From positions 5,146,001 through 5,210,000 of the forward strand of contig NZ_AP022574.1 in assembly GCF_010729305.1 (NCBI RefSeq): a stretch of 64,000 nucleotides of DNA, written 5' to 3'. The notes beneath the pieces are model-generated. The model ran no database searches. It was not told where the DNA came from and saw nothing but the letters and a program-made list of their open reading frames with translations. This document shows positions 37,744 to 46,339 of this stretch, one piece after another. The DNA is from Mycolicibacterium psychrotolerans (GTDB lineage Bacteria; Actinomycetota; Actinomycetes; Mycobacteriales; Mycobacteriaceae). Numbering within the stretch: the stretch's first letter is position 1; every line of letters starts with the position of its first letter. A program made the position numbers and the translations under genes.

Positions 37744-39399
37744 TCAGCTCGGGTGGCTCAGTGCGTCATGAATTCGCACGGTCTTCGCCGAATCCCATTC
37801 CGGCGGATCCAGAATGTCCACCCAGAGTTGCGCGGCATCAGGTCCGAACGCGTGGCCGTATCCGTAAGGCACCTCGGCTGAGAAGATCATGTCCAACGTC
37901 ACCTGCCAAAAGGTGACAATCGGTAGCCATCGCAGTCTGGAATCGACATCGGGACCGAGAGGCTCACGCAACCAATCCGGCCGCCGCAGCAGTAGATCGA
38001 AAGACCACCAGGTGATGGGATCGCTGGCGTGCTGCCAGTACACGACGCGGGGAAACTCCCACTGTCTGGCGAGTTTCACGTCTTCGGGTCGTGACGCGAA
38101 CCGTATGTGGCGGCCCTCCTCAACGATCGGCAGCCGCTCCCAAGACCGCGGATCCCGGTCGGCGGTGATCTCCGCCCACGGCTGCGCGAAATTCGGCGTG
38201 CCCACGAAGAGCGCGCCGTCGGTCCGGCTGACGATATCGGCCCCGGAAGCGAATGCGGCCTGGCCGCCGAACGATCCCAGACTCTCCCCGAACACCACGA
38301 GCTTTGGGCGTCGGTCTGGTTCTCGGTCCGCCCAGGCCCGGTACACAGCGTCAAACAAGGCTCGCCCGGCCGCTTTTGGCGTATCACGGTCGGCGATGAA
38401 GGACAGTGCGCTGGGCAGAAAGGAGTACTGCATCGACGCGATAGCGGTATCGCCGGCGTTCACGTACTCGAATGCCGCAGCGACGTTGGGATTCACCCAA
38501 CCGCGCCCGGTGGTCGTCACCACGGCCAGGACCGACCGCTCGAAAGCCTGCGTTCGATTCAGCTCTGAGACCACTCGATCGGCGACACCTTCCACCGTGT
38601 CCGCGGATTCGCGTCCGGCATACACCCGGATCGGAGTCAACGCAGGCGAACCCGTGACGGCGCTGATCTGCGTTGCGGTCGGACCGCCCGCGACGAACGT
38701 GCGGCCCTCACGGCCCAGACTGTCCCAGTCTTCTCTCGAGGCCGGCGAGCCGGAGCGTTGGCCGGCTTGAGGCCGATGGACGCCCTGGGCGGTGCTGTGG
38801 TCGGCGGCCTCAGCTGACCGTTCTGCCACCCCGAGCAGCCCACGGTGCAGCGCACCATCGAGAGCCAGAACGATGACCAACCCAGCTACGCCGACGGCAA
38901 TGAGCCTGGCCATGGGTGTCGGTACGACACCATTGATGATGGCGGTCAGTCGGCGGACCGCCCATCGGACGGCTCGTGTCGCGGCCAGCAGCGCCGCCGC
39001 GACGGTCACGGCGATCAGCAGCACCCCGATGTAGAACGAACACTCCGCAGGCGGTAACCCGACCAACTCTCGCAGATTCTGTTGCCACCGCGAACCCAAT
39101 ACCAGGAAGAGCGGAACAAGCACCGCGCCCAAGGCCGCCACAACACCCCAGCCGATGGTCCGCACTCGGGAGGGGACGACCGAACGGATGCCGCACCACC
39201 GCACCACCGCGGCCACGCCACATCCGATCCCGTAACCGATGGCCACGCTGATACCCGTTGCCACGCCTTGCAGATACCAAGGCCGCGGCAACAACGATGG
39301 AGTCATCGACCAGACGAAGAACAGCAGCGCGACGAGCAATCCCACCGGATGCAGCGTCTGCCCGACGGCCACCATGCGCGATTGCCTGACGGCGTCCAC
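37744..39399 (-). CDS. Membrane-bound alpha/beta hydrolase (PF10081-type)
   Basis: 551 residues. The N-terminal 185 residues hold four or five membrane helices, and the C-terminal 330 form an alpha/beta hydrolase with nucleophile elbow LVVFGESLGSFGGQ and a late His in YGYGHAFGP. This two-part layout is shared by a conserved actinobacterial family of unknown substrate; a lipase-like function near the membrane is likely. The start is GTG 39399. Its 3' end faces that of the GGDEF gene across 13 nt, so the pair converges. Confidence 0.85.
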   Translation of the reverse strand: MDAVRQSRMVAVGQTLHPVGLLVALLFFVWSMTPSLLPRPWYLQGVATGISVAIGYGIGCGVAAVVRWCGIRSVVPSRVRTIGWGVVAALGAVLVPLFLVLGSRWQQNLRELVGLPPAECSFYIGVLLIAVTVAAALLAATRAVRWAVRRLTAIINGVVPTPMARLIAVGVAGLVIVLALDGALHRGLLGVAERSAEAADHSTAQGVHRPQAGQRSGSPASREDWDSLGREGRTFVAGGPTATQISAVTGSPALTPIRVYAGRESADTVEGVADRVVSELNRTQAFERSVLAVVTTTGRGWVNPNVAAAFEYVNAGDTAIASMQYSFLPSALSFIADRDTPKAAGRALFDAVYRAWADREPDRRPKLVVFGESLGSFGGQAAFASGADIVSRTDGALFVGTPNFAQPWAEITADRDPRSWERLPIVEEGRHIRFASRPEDVKLARQWEFPRVVYWQHASDPITWWSFDLLLRRPDWLREPLGPDVDSRLRWLPIVTFWQVTLDMIFSAEVPYGYGHAFGPDAAQLWVDILDPPEWDSAKTVRIHDALSHPS

Positions 39400-39795
39400 G
39401 TCCGGTCCACCCTTCTGCTCGATCGGCTACGGAAGAACGTAGTGGACGTGGCGGACGTGCCGCGTGGTCACGCAGCCACCAAGTACAGCGAGTTTGAATG
39501 ACGGCTCAGATACTCTCTCGCAACACCGTTCGAGGTGCACACGCAACTGAAGCGCCCGATTTCGTCGACGAGGCGATCACCGTTTCGTATAATCAAGATC
39601 GATTTTTCGGGTGGCGGCTCCGTTTAAGGCGAAGCGGGTCCTCTATCAGGCGGTTTCATCGATCGAGCAGCCGGTCTCGCCGCCGCGACAACGTGCTACA
39701 CCCCCGGTGACGCATACACGACGTGAGTCCTGCGACCGATCGATCCGGCCTGGGCTGACCCCGTGTGTCACCGACCGAGATCTGAGGATCCGACG
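39400..39795. other. Divergent region upstream of the SigF paralogue
   Basis: 396 bp between divergent genes. No gene was supported; short frames at 39498-39799 have no recognisable content. I looked for a SigF-type pair (GTTT, 15-17 nt, GGGTAT) in front of the sigma gene and did not find one. Confidence 0.45.
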
Positions 39796-40755
39796 ATGAC
39801 CCCTGCCGACTCGCCATCGACACCGCCCCGGGCGAACGACTTCGCCGACGTCACCGACATGTTCCGCACGTTGCGCACGCTGCCTATCGACTCACCGGAG
39901 TACGCCCGCCAGCGGGACCGGATCATCACCCGCTGCCTCCCTCTCGCCGACCGCATCGCCAAGCGCTTTGCCCGCAGGGGCGAGCCCTTCGACGATCTGC
40001 AGCAGATCGCGCGCATGGGGCTTCTGCACTCCGTCAACCGTTTCGACCCGGACAACGGCGCTGACTTTTTGGCCTTCGCGATCCCGACGATGATGGGCGA
40101 GGTCCGCCGCTACTTCCGCGACCACACCTGGACGATGCGCGTGCCGCGCAGGCTCAAAGATCTTCACGTACGCATCGGGGCGGTGACACCCCCTTTGACC
40201 CAATCACTGGGCCGCACACCGACCGCCACCGATCTTGCAGCCGCGCTCGACGTGTCGCGGGAAGAGGTCGTCGAGTGTCTGGTCGCCGCCAATGCCTACA
40301 GCCTCAGGTCCATCGACGCGCCCCTGAGCGACCACGACAAGGCCCGACCCGCACTCACCGACACGCTCGGTGCACAGGACGCCCAGTTGGACACGATCAA
40401 CGATCGCGAAAGCCTACGGCCACTCTTGGCGACACTCAGCGAACGGGAAAGCGCGGTCCTCAACCTCCGGTTCTTCGCGGGCATGACCCAGTCGCAGATC
40501 GCCGACCAGATGGGAATGTCGCAGATGCACGTTTCCCGCATCCTCGCCAAGACTCTTCGAAGACTCCGCGAGGGGGCGCTCGACGAGCGCAGCGGCCGAG
40601 TGCACATTCACCCCGCTGATCGGTCCAGGACGACACGATCACAGGAATCCGCCGCCGCCCGAGGAAGCCGCGGCGTGCATGCCGCTGAACACTTCGGTGC
40701 CGGATCACACGGCGGGACCGCGCAGCACACCGCTCACAGCGGTGAGCAGCTGTGA
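39796..40755 (+). CDS. SigF/SigB-subfamily RNA polymerase sigma factor (SigF paralogue)
   Basis: 319 residues. Region 2 (RCLPLADRIAKRFARRGEP..., FAIPTMMGEVRRYFRDHTWTMRVPRRL), region 3 and the region 4 helix-turn-helix (MTQSQIADQMGMSQMHVSRIL) parallel SigF of the same window segment by segment. It differs by a C-terminal extension of about 55 residues that is rich in Arg, His and Ser. No RsbW-type anti-sigma gene is adjacent; whether the RsbW at 57098 binds it is unknown. ATG 39796 follows GAGGATCC. The GAF-ANTAR gene lies 219 nt downstream on the same strand. Confidence 0.93.
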   Translation: MTPADSPSTPPRANDFADVTDMFRTLRTLPIDSPEYARQRDRIITRCLPLADRIAKRFARRGEPFDDLQQIARMGLLHSVNRFDPDNGADFLAFAIPTMMGEVRRYFRDHTWTMRVPRRLKDLHVRIGAVTPPLTQSLGRTPTATDLAAALDVSREEVVECLVAANAYSLRSIDAPLSDHDKARPALTDTLGAQDAQLDTINDRESLRPLLATLSERESAVLNLRFFAGMTQSQIADQMGMSQMHVSRILAKTLRRLREGALDERSGRVHIHPADRSRTTRSQESAAARGSRGVHAAEHFGAGSHGGTAQHTAHSGEQL

Positions 40756-40974
40756 CGCCGTTGCCATCGGTAGCTATCGGTCTCTGTCGGCACCTGTGCG
40801 GCCAGCTCGGGCATTTCAGCAGCCTGCCGCTTCTGAGTTAATATCGGCGGCGACAATTGGGAGCTGGTTGGTTTGGGTGCGCCGTTCGACGCAACGCGCG
40901 ACCCTACGCCTCCAGGTACAGATGTGCCGAGGCTCTCCGATGACGAGAATCGGACATCGAGACGAGGCCGCGCA

Positions 40975-41685
40975 GTGAGCGAACGACTAGCCGACAACCC
41001 CGCTGATCCGGCAACAGTCTTCACCGGCTTGGCACAGGTGGTGTACCACGGGACAGATCTGGCGGAGGTGTACACCGCGCTCTGCATCTCGGCCACCCTG
41101 ATGGTGCCGGGCTGTCATCACGCCAGTGTCATGGTGCGCGGAGCCAAGAACTTCCGAACGGTGGCCGCGAGCGATCAGTGGGCCCGAGAGGTCGACGAAT
41201 TGGAGCGCGCGACGGGAGAGGGCCCCTGCCTGGACGCCATCGTCGAAGAGGCGCCACAGTTCGAGCAGGATCTCCGCAATCCGCAACGCTGGCACGCCCT
41301 TGCCCGGGAGGTCGTGGCGCAGACTCCCGTCCGCGCCATGATGGGATTCCCCTTCGTCATCGACGGTGAAAAGACCGGCGCCCTCAACATTTTCAGCGAT
41401 ACCCCCGACGGATTCTCTGCAGAGGCGGTCGAGCGGGCAGTCGTCCTGGCCTCGTTCGCTACCATCGCCGCCACCGCTGCTGTGCGGGGCGAAGACGCCG
41501 CCGCATTGCGCGCCGGCCTGCTGAGCAACCGCGAGATCGGCAAGGCGATCGGCATGCTGATGGCACTCCGGAACGTCTCCGATGACGAGGCGTTCAACCT
41601 CTTGCGCCACGTTTCGCAGCACATGAACATCAAGATGGCCGAGGTGGCGCGCCAGGTGGTCGCGAGTCGGGGGAACCTCGCCTGA
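40975..41685 (+). CDS. GAF-ANTAR domain RNA-binding regulator
   Basis: 236 residues. The GAF domain lies at about 20-165 (CHHASVMVRGAK, ATGEGPCLDAIVEEAP, FPFVIDGEKTGALNIFSDTP) and the C-terminal ANTAR domain at 170-236 (SNREIGKAIGMLMALRNVSDDEAFNLL, then IKMAEVARQVV). ANTAR domains bind paired-hairpin RNA to prevent transcription termination. The frame is open from TTG 40873, but GTG 40975 gives the length usual for this mycobacterial family. No histidine kinase is nearby; the GAF domain probably acts as the sensor. It may act with the adjacent SigF paralogue in a stress response. Confidence 0.9.
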   Translation: MSERLADNPADPATVFTGLAQVVYHGTDLAEVYTALCISATLMVPGCHHASVMVRGAKNFRTVAASDQWAREVDELERATGEGPCLDAIVEEAPQFEQDLRNPQRWHALAREVVAQTPVRAMMGFPFVIDGEKTGALNIFSDTPDGFSAEAVERAVVLASFATIAATAAVRGEDAAALRAGLLSNREIGKAIGMLMALRNVSDDEAFNLLRHVSQHMNIKMAEVARQVVASRGNLA

Positions 41686-41919
41686 CAAACCCTCGGTTCC
41701 TCACTTGGTCGAGCCCCCGACGCCTCTTCGCGACCAATTCTGCCTCGCCGGCCGCCCTGGCCGCACTGGTACCGACCAGGTGTCCCGACGACGACGCGCT
41801 GCTCGCGTTCAGCGTTGACCGGGGATAGCCCGTACAGAACAGCAGTCACTCCGGTAACGTTCGGCGCTCGGGGGACGACGCACTCTGCACACACACCTAT
41901 CAAGGGGGGCACGTTGACC

Positions 41920-42216
41920 ATGTCGATGACCAAGCGATCGGCGCTGACGCTCGTCGCACTGGCCGCAGCCATGACTGCGGGCGCCCTGAGCTTCGGCAGC
42001 GCACTGGCCAAAGCCGACGACATGAAGCCCAGCCCTTGGGTGACGAGCCCCGGCGCGGGCGAGGTGCGCCGCGATGCCACGCAGGGTGAGGTGCGCGACG
42101 GTTACATCCTCGCCCCCGCCGGCGGCGAGGTCCGCCAGTCCCCGGTCGCGACGCCGGGCACCACGGCCGGGGCGTACAAGGGTGTGCGCGTCGGCCCCGG
42201 CATCGGCGGCTGGTAG
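41920..42216 (+). CDS. Small secreted protein with GEVR repeats
   Basis: 98 residues. A signal peptide (KRSALTLVALAAAMTAGALS, cleavage probably after ALAKADD) is followed by a mature part with three GEVR units spaced 11 and 17 residues apart (GEVRRDATQ, GEVRDGYILAPAG, GEVRQSPVATPG), ending in Gly-rich PGIGGW. I do not recognise the protein. AAGGGGGGC at 41902-41910 is the ribosome site; ATG 41920 or TTG 41914 may be used. It stands alone, 235 nt after the ANTAR gene and 60 nt before the next. Confidence 0.72.
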   Translation: MSMTKRSALTLVALAAAMTAGALSFGSALAKADDMKPSPWVTSPGAGEVRRDATQGEVRDGYILAPAGGEVRQSPVATPGTTAGAYKGVRVGPGIGGW

Positions 42217-42276
42217 ACGTCTTACCGTTGCCCGGAACGCTGCCCGACCGGGCGGTCCTGCGCGTACGCTCCCGCC

Positions 42277-42780
42277 ATGCAGAAGCTGCTCCAGTCCCTG
42301 AGTGAAGCCGACTTCCAGGTCATCCGCGCGACCGAACCGCGGCAGATGGCCGACCTGGACGAGGACGACCTGCTGGAGCTACACGCTCGCGTGCGCCGCG
42401 CCCGCAACAAGCACGTCGGCAAGTATCGGCGTGCCGGAGCGGTGAAGGTGGGCACCAAGGGATCGCGGGCAGCGGCCAAAGAAGCCAACGACCGCAACGC
42501 CATTCGCGCCGAAGTGTTCGAAGACGCGCTGAGCCGGGTGAGCAGACAACTCGCCCAGGTCGCACGCCGCAGTGCCGTCGAACTCAAAGCCGAACGCCTC
42601 GCCCGCGCTCAACAGACGCCGGCACCGAGCAGCCCGACACCGCGTGAGCGCGGCAAAGTCAGGGCGAGCAGAGCGCCCCGCACTGACGACACACGCGACA
42701 ACCCCGGGCGCAAGAAACGCGAGGCGGGTACGAAGGCGGCGGGCGCGCGACGACAAGTCAAGCGCGACCGTCGGTCCTGA
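42277..42780 (+). CDS. Conserved hypothetical Lys/Arg-rich protein
   Basis: 167 residues. The N-terminal 60 residues form an ordered region (SEADFQVIRATEPRQMADLDEDDLLELHARVRR), followed by a basic, probably disordered tail (RKKREAGTKAAGARRQVKRDRR). The charge suggests nucleic acid binding. No domain is recognised. ATG 42277. It ends 15 nt before the 3' end of the convergent ABC pseudogene. Confidence 0.75.
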   Translation: MQKLLQSLSEADFQVIRATEPRQMADLDEDDLLELHARVRRARNKHVGKYRRAGAVKVGTKGSRAAAKEANDRNAIRAEVFEDALSRVSRQLAQVARRSAVELKAERLARAQQTPAPSSPTPRERGKVRASRAPRTDDTRDNPGRKKREAGTKAAGARRQVKRDRRS

Positions 42781-42795
42781 CCCGCGGCCAGCGCT

Positions 42796-43745
42796 TCAGC
42801 GCACCGCGTCTCCGGTCTCGGCGTCGAACAGATACGTCCGCTCCGGCGGCACCAGCAGCCCGACCGGCGTGCCGGCCTCCAGCGCCGTACCGGGCGGCGC
42901 CTGCACGATCACCCGTGTCGGATCCGGTGGGTCCACCAACGCCGTCACCAGCACGTGGCTGCCCAGCGGTTCCACGAAATCCACCCGGGCCGGGACCGCG
43001 CCGTCGGCCTGCGCGCCGCCCAGCTGCAGATGCTCCGGCCGCACCCCGACCGTGATCGGTCCGTCCGGGCACGGCACGGCGCTCAGCTCCGCCCCGCCGA
43101 GATGCAATGCGCCCGTACCCACGACGCCCGGCAGCAGGTTCATCGGCGGGCTGCCCATGAACGCCGCGACGAACGGGTTGGCCGGCCGATGGTAGACGTC
43201 GTCGGTGCTGCCGATCTGCTGCACCTCACCGCCTGCCATCACGCACAGCCGATCCCCCAGCGTCATCGCCTCCACCTGATCGTGGGTGACGTACACCGAC
43301 GTGACCGGCACCTCGCGGTGCAACCGCTTCAAGTCGCCGCGAACCTGGTTGCGCAACTTGGCATCCAGATTCGACAGCGGCTCATCGAGCAGGAAGGCCT
43401 GTGGCTCGCGCACCAGCGCCCGGCCCATCGCGACGCGCTGGCGCTGCCCGCCGGAGAGCTAACCGGGCTTGCGATCCAGTAGCTCCCCGATCTGCAGCAG
43501 CTCGGCCGTCTCCCGCACGCGGCGCTCGATCTCCGCGCGCGGCGTCTTGCGCTGTTTCAGCCCGTACGCGAGGTTGCGGTACACCGTCATGTGCGGATAC
43601 AGCGCGTAGCTCTGGAACACCATCGCGATGTCGCGCTGCCCTGGCCACCAGCGTGTTGACCACCTGCCCGCCGATGCGGATCTCCCCCGACGTCGGCTTG
43701 TACAGCCCGGCCAGCAGCCGCAGCGCGGAATTCGACTTCTGCCAA
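42796..43745 (-). pseudogene. ABC sugar transporter ATP-binding protein (UgpC/MalK-like), disrupted
   Basis: The C-terminal half is readable: DEPLSNLDAKLRNQVRGDL, THDQVEAMTLGDR and a MalK-like regulatory domain to the stop at 42796. Upstream, the signature LSGGQRQRVAM at about 43428-43458 is preceded by TAG (43459-43461) where Gln is expected. Further upstream YALYPHMTVYRNLAYG is in another frame (shift near 43640), and the reading ends at LRLLAGLYKPTSG. The Walker A Lys-containing loop and the first 40 residues are missing, replaced by the end of the permease gene. The protein cannot function. Confidence 0.9.
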
Positions 43746-43749
43746 CGCC

Positions 43750-44277
43750 CTACCCCTTGATCCCGGTACTGGCAACGGACTGCACGAAATACCGCTGCGC
43801 GACGACGAACACCAGCAGCATCGGCAGCAGGCTCATCACGTTGGCCGCCATCAGCAGCGGCCACTGCACATGGTGGGGCGCTGAAAGTAGCTCAGCCCCA
43901 ACGGAATCACATCTGATCCTGGGAGGTGATGACGGTCAGCGGCCACAGGAAGTCGTCCACGACTTCAGCACCGTCAACGCGGCCAGCGTCGACATCGCCG
44001 GCAGCGACAGCGACAGCACGATCTTGAACAGCACGCCCAGGCGCGAGGTGCCGTCGACGCGGGCGGCCTCCTCGAGTTCCACCGGCACGGTCTGGAAGAA
44101 CTGGCGCAGAAAGAAGATCCCGAACGCCGTCGCCAGGTTCGGCAGCATCAGCGCGCCGATGACCGCCGTCACCGTCAGGCTGTTGAGAAAGAAGTGCCGG
44201 AACGGCGCCTGCGCCCACGCCTCGGTGTAGTTGGCGAACCGGGGGTTGGCCGGAAACAGCACCGGTGGGAGGGGATT
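43750..44277 (-). pseudogene. ABC sugar transporter permease (UgpE/MalG-like), truncated and frameshifted
   Basis: The middle part is clear: FANYTEAWAQAPFRHFFLNS, then the EAA loop EEAARVDGTSRLGVLFKIVL and SMSTLAAL-like helices. At about 43960 the frame breaks: DDFLWPLTVITSQDQ continues in another frame and ends in a stop, and a third frame resumes as VQWPLLMAANVMSLLPMLLVFV to the TAG at 43750. The N-terminal third is absent; the gene begins abruptly next to the sulfatase remnant. It would have exported or imported a sugar with the adjacent ATPase. Confidence 0.87.
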
Positions 44278-44289
44278 GGCCTCCGGACG

Positions 44290-44530
44290 CCATTGAGTTC
44301 TGTTCCCACCCTGAGCCTTTCGTCGATTGCGGTGTCCCCGGCTGTTGCCAGCAGAGTCGGGAACCAGTACAACTTTGCTCCCCGTAGTAGTCGGTGAAGC
44401 GCACGCCCACGTTGGCGATCCGGTCGATGTTCATTGTGCGATACCCCATCAGACCGTTGGTGTAGCAGCTGAGGTTGCTCTGCCCGATGTCGTCGCCGCA
44501 GATGTTCAGAATGTTCGGCTTGTCGCTCAC
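44290..44530 (-). pseudogene. Arylsulfatase, internally deleted remnant
   Basis: The first part, starting GTG 44530, reads DKPNILNICGDDIGQSNLSC and RIANVGVRFTDYYGEQSC, the start of a type I sulfatase with the metal-binding DD. Directly after EQSC it joins, in a different frame, YWFPTLLATAGDTAIDERL, normally found about 250 residues later. The deletion removes the formylglycine-site region. The junction is near 44375 (TGTACTGG). It then runs into the permease remnant. Not functional. Confidence 0.85.
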
Positions 44531-44678
44531 GATGAAGCCTCTCGGCGCCGAAGGCTCCTAGGCGCCGGCGCGGTCAGCGCCGCCTTCAGGACGGACGCTG
44601 GCAGCCGGATACTATCTTTCGGCGGGCGCGTCGGCGGACAATTCCTCACGCCGTCACATTCAGGGAGACGAGGCCAGA

Positions 44679-44855
44679 ATGACCGAGCCACTGGACGCGA
44701 ACACTCGACTCGCCGCCAAGCGGACTCATCTTGCGGAGGAACGCACGCTGATGGCTTGGGTACGCACCGCAACCTCCCTGATTGCGTTCGGATTCACCAT
44801 TTATCAGGTCTTCCGCTACCTGGCGTCATCGGAGCAGCTAGGCAACCGCTCGTGA
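44679..44855 (+). CDS. DUF202 (YidH-type) membrane protein, N-terminal part
   Basis: 58 residues: a cytoplasmic start with RTHLAEERTLMAWVRTATSLIAFGF, the DUF202 signature, and one membrane helix. Complete DUF202 proteins have about 115-125 residues and three helices. The other two helices are encoded by the next frame, which begins in the GTGA of this stop. Either a frameshift split a single gene or two coupled half-proteins are made. ATG 44679 is preceded by CAGGGAGACGAGG. Confidence 0.75.
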   Translation: MTEPLDANTRLAAKRTHLAEERTLMAWVRTATSLIAFGFTIYQVFRYLASSEQLGNRS

Positions 44856-45052
44856 GCCCACAGATCGTGGGAGTGACGATGATCGTGATAGGACTCCTGG
44901 CGTTGGTGCTGGCCGGATTGCAGCACCGTCAGGCCGTGCGTGCCTTGCGCGCGGACTTCGGCCCGATGCCGCTTTCGCTGGCCGGCGTGCTCGCGACGCT
45001 GATCGCCGGTCTCGGTGCGCTCGCACTTCGCAGCGTCACGCTGAGACTGTAG
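44852..45052 (+). CDS. DUF202 (YidH-type) membrane protein, C-terminal part
   Basis: 66 residues containing two membrane helices (VGVTMIVIGLLALVLAGLQ and LAGVLATLIAGLGALALRS). It matches the part missing from the upstream 58-residue frame; together they give 124 residues and three helices. GTG 44852 overlaps the upstream stop by GTGA. A 1-nt change would restore a continuous gene. Confidence 0.65.
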   Translation: MSPQIVGVTMIVIGLLALVLAGLQHRQAVRALRADFGPMPLSLAGVLATLIAGLGALALRSVTLRL

Positions 45053-45057
45053 CGGCT

Positions 45058-45729
45058 ATGGAACACCCGCAGCGCCATCAGCAACTGCGTCGGCTGTCCA
45101 CCCCCCGATCAGCCGCCCTGGCCGGGGTGATCTTCGCGGTGCTGTTCGCCGCCAGCCTGGTGCTGCTGCGCAGCGCGATCCCAGACGATCCCTTCGCTCA
45201 GATCGAATGGGTCAGCACCGGCCGCGCCCGGATCGGGATCGCGTTGACACTAGCTCCCGTCGCCGGCACCGCGTTCCTGTGGTTCATCGGTGTGATGCGA
45301 GATTCGTTGGGCGAGTTGGAGGATCGCTTCTTCTCATCCGTTTTCCTCGGCAGTGGACTTCTGTTCCTGGCGATGACGGCGGTGTCGATGGCGATTGCCG
45401 GAGCGATCCTGATGACCGCAGAGGAGCCTGGAGTCACCACAAACGGGCTGATCTATTTCGGCCGGTCTCTGATGCTGCAAGTCAGTAACGTGTGGGGCGT
45501 GCGGATGGCCGCGGTGTTCATGATCTCGTTGGCCACCATCTGGTTTCGCACGCGACTGATGCCGCGCTGGACCGCTGTCGTCACCTATGGGGTGGCAGCA
45601 ACGCTGTTGGCAGTCGTCAGCCTGAGCCTGTGGGTGACGCTGGTGTTCCCGGTCTGGGTGTGCCTCGTCAGTGTTCTCCTTCTTCCGACACGAGGTCGTT
45701 CACCTCGTCGTCGAACCGTCTCACCGTGA
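45058..45729 (+). CDS. Hypothetical integral membrane protein
   Basis: 223 residues with about five membrane helices (for example LAGVIFAVLFAASLVLLRS, RIGIALTLAPVAGTAFLWFI, AAVFMISLATIWF). No catalytic motif. A polar loop (DPFAQIEWVSTGR) between helices 1 and 2 and a basic C-terminus are the only other notable parts. It begins 5 nt after the DUF202 pair and is likely co-transcribed. Confidence 0.75.
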   Translation: MEHPQRHQQLRRLSTPRSAALAGVIFAVLFAASLVLLRSAIPDDPFAQIEWVSTGRARIGIALTLAPVAGTAFLWFIGVMRDSLGELEDRFFSSVFLGSGLLFLAMTAVSMAIAGAILMTAEEPGVTTNGLIYFGRSLMLQVSNVWGVRMAAVFMISLATIWFRTRLMPRWTAVVTYGVAATLLAVVSLSLWVTLVFPVWVCLVSVLLLPTRGRSPRRRTVSP

Positions 45730-45751
45730 ACTCAACGCTCCGCTATACCCG

Positions 45752-46135
45752 TCAGCGCAACGCCTTCGCCTTCAAGGACGCGAACTCGTCGTCGGTGATA
45801 CTGCCCGAGTCGAGCAACGCCTTGGCGTCGGCAATCTCCTGCGCGGGGGATCTGCCGGCGGCCTCACGGATGTAATCGTCGGTCTCCCTCTTGGCTGACG
45901 CAGCAGCTTCGCGTGCCCGCAACGCCATCCCGTCGCCGCGCACGATCAAATACACGAGCGACGTGAGATACGGCAAGACGATGAGGAAGACGACCCACAA
46001 CGCCTTCTTCCACCCCGCCGTCAGATGGTCACGCCAGAAGAGGTCGATCAGGATGTTGAAGAGAATCACCAAATAGGCGACGAAGGCGAAGATCACGATC
46101 GTCGACCAGAGGAACTGCCAGAACGAACTCCACAT
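45752..46135 (-). CDS. Membrane protein with PLDc_N-like and SHOCT domains
   Basis: 127 residues. Two N-terminal helices match the phospholipase D-N (PLDc_N) type (WSTIVIFAFVAYLVILFNIL, then LWVVFLIVLPYLTSLVYLI). The C-terminal 30 residues are a SHOCT motif (AQEIADAKALLDSGSITDDEFASLKAKAL), which mediates oligomerisation. ATG 46135 follows AAGGAAGAG; the open frame start at 46228 is rejected. Divergent from the M20 peptidase gene. Confidence 0.85.
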   Translation of the reverse strand: MWSSFWQFLWSTIVIFAFVAYLVILFNILIDLFWRDHLTAGWKKALWVVFLIVLPYLTSLVYLIVRGDGMALRAREAAASAKRETDDYIREAAGRSPAQEIADAKALLDSGSITDDEFASLKAKALR

Positions 46136-46339
46136 GTCTCTTCCTTCACCGACTTGATCTTGATCAGGAGAGTAGGTCGAATCATCGGAGGTCGCCGGTT
46201 CTTCGTGCCCTCCGAGGCGACTGTCCACTCAAGTGTCATATTCTCGACCTCGCGAAGAAGACACGAATTTCGCTCGGTTTCGTCGTAGTCTGACGTTCGC
46301 GCGCCACGCCGCGACATCAGCCTTCAGAACGGACGGCCC

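Noticed and set aside
39498..39795. SigF-type promoter before the SigF paralogue
   Set aside because: GTTT motifs at about 39620 and 39650 lack a GGGTAT-like hexamer 15-17 nt downstream.
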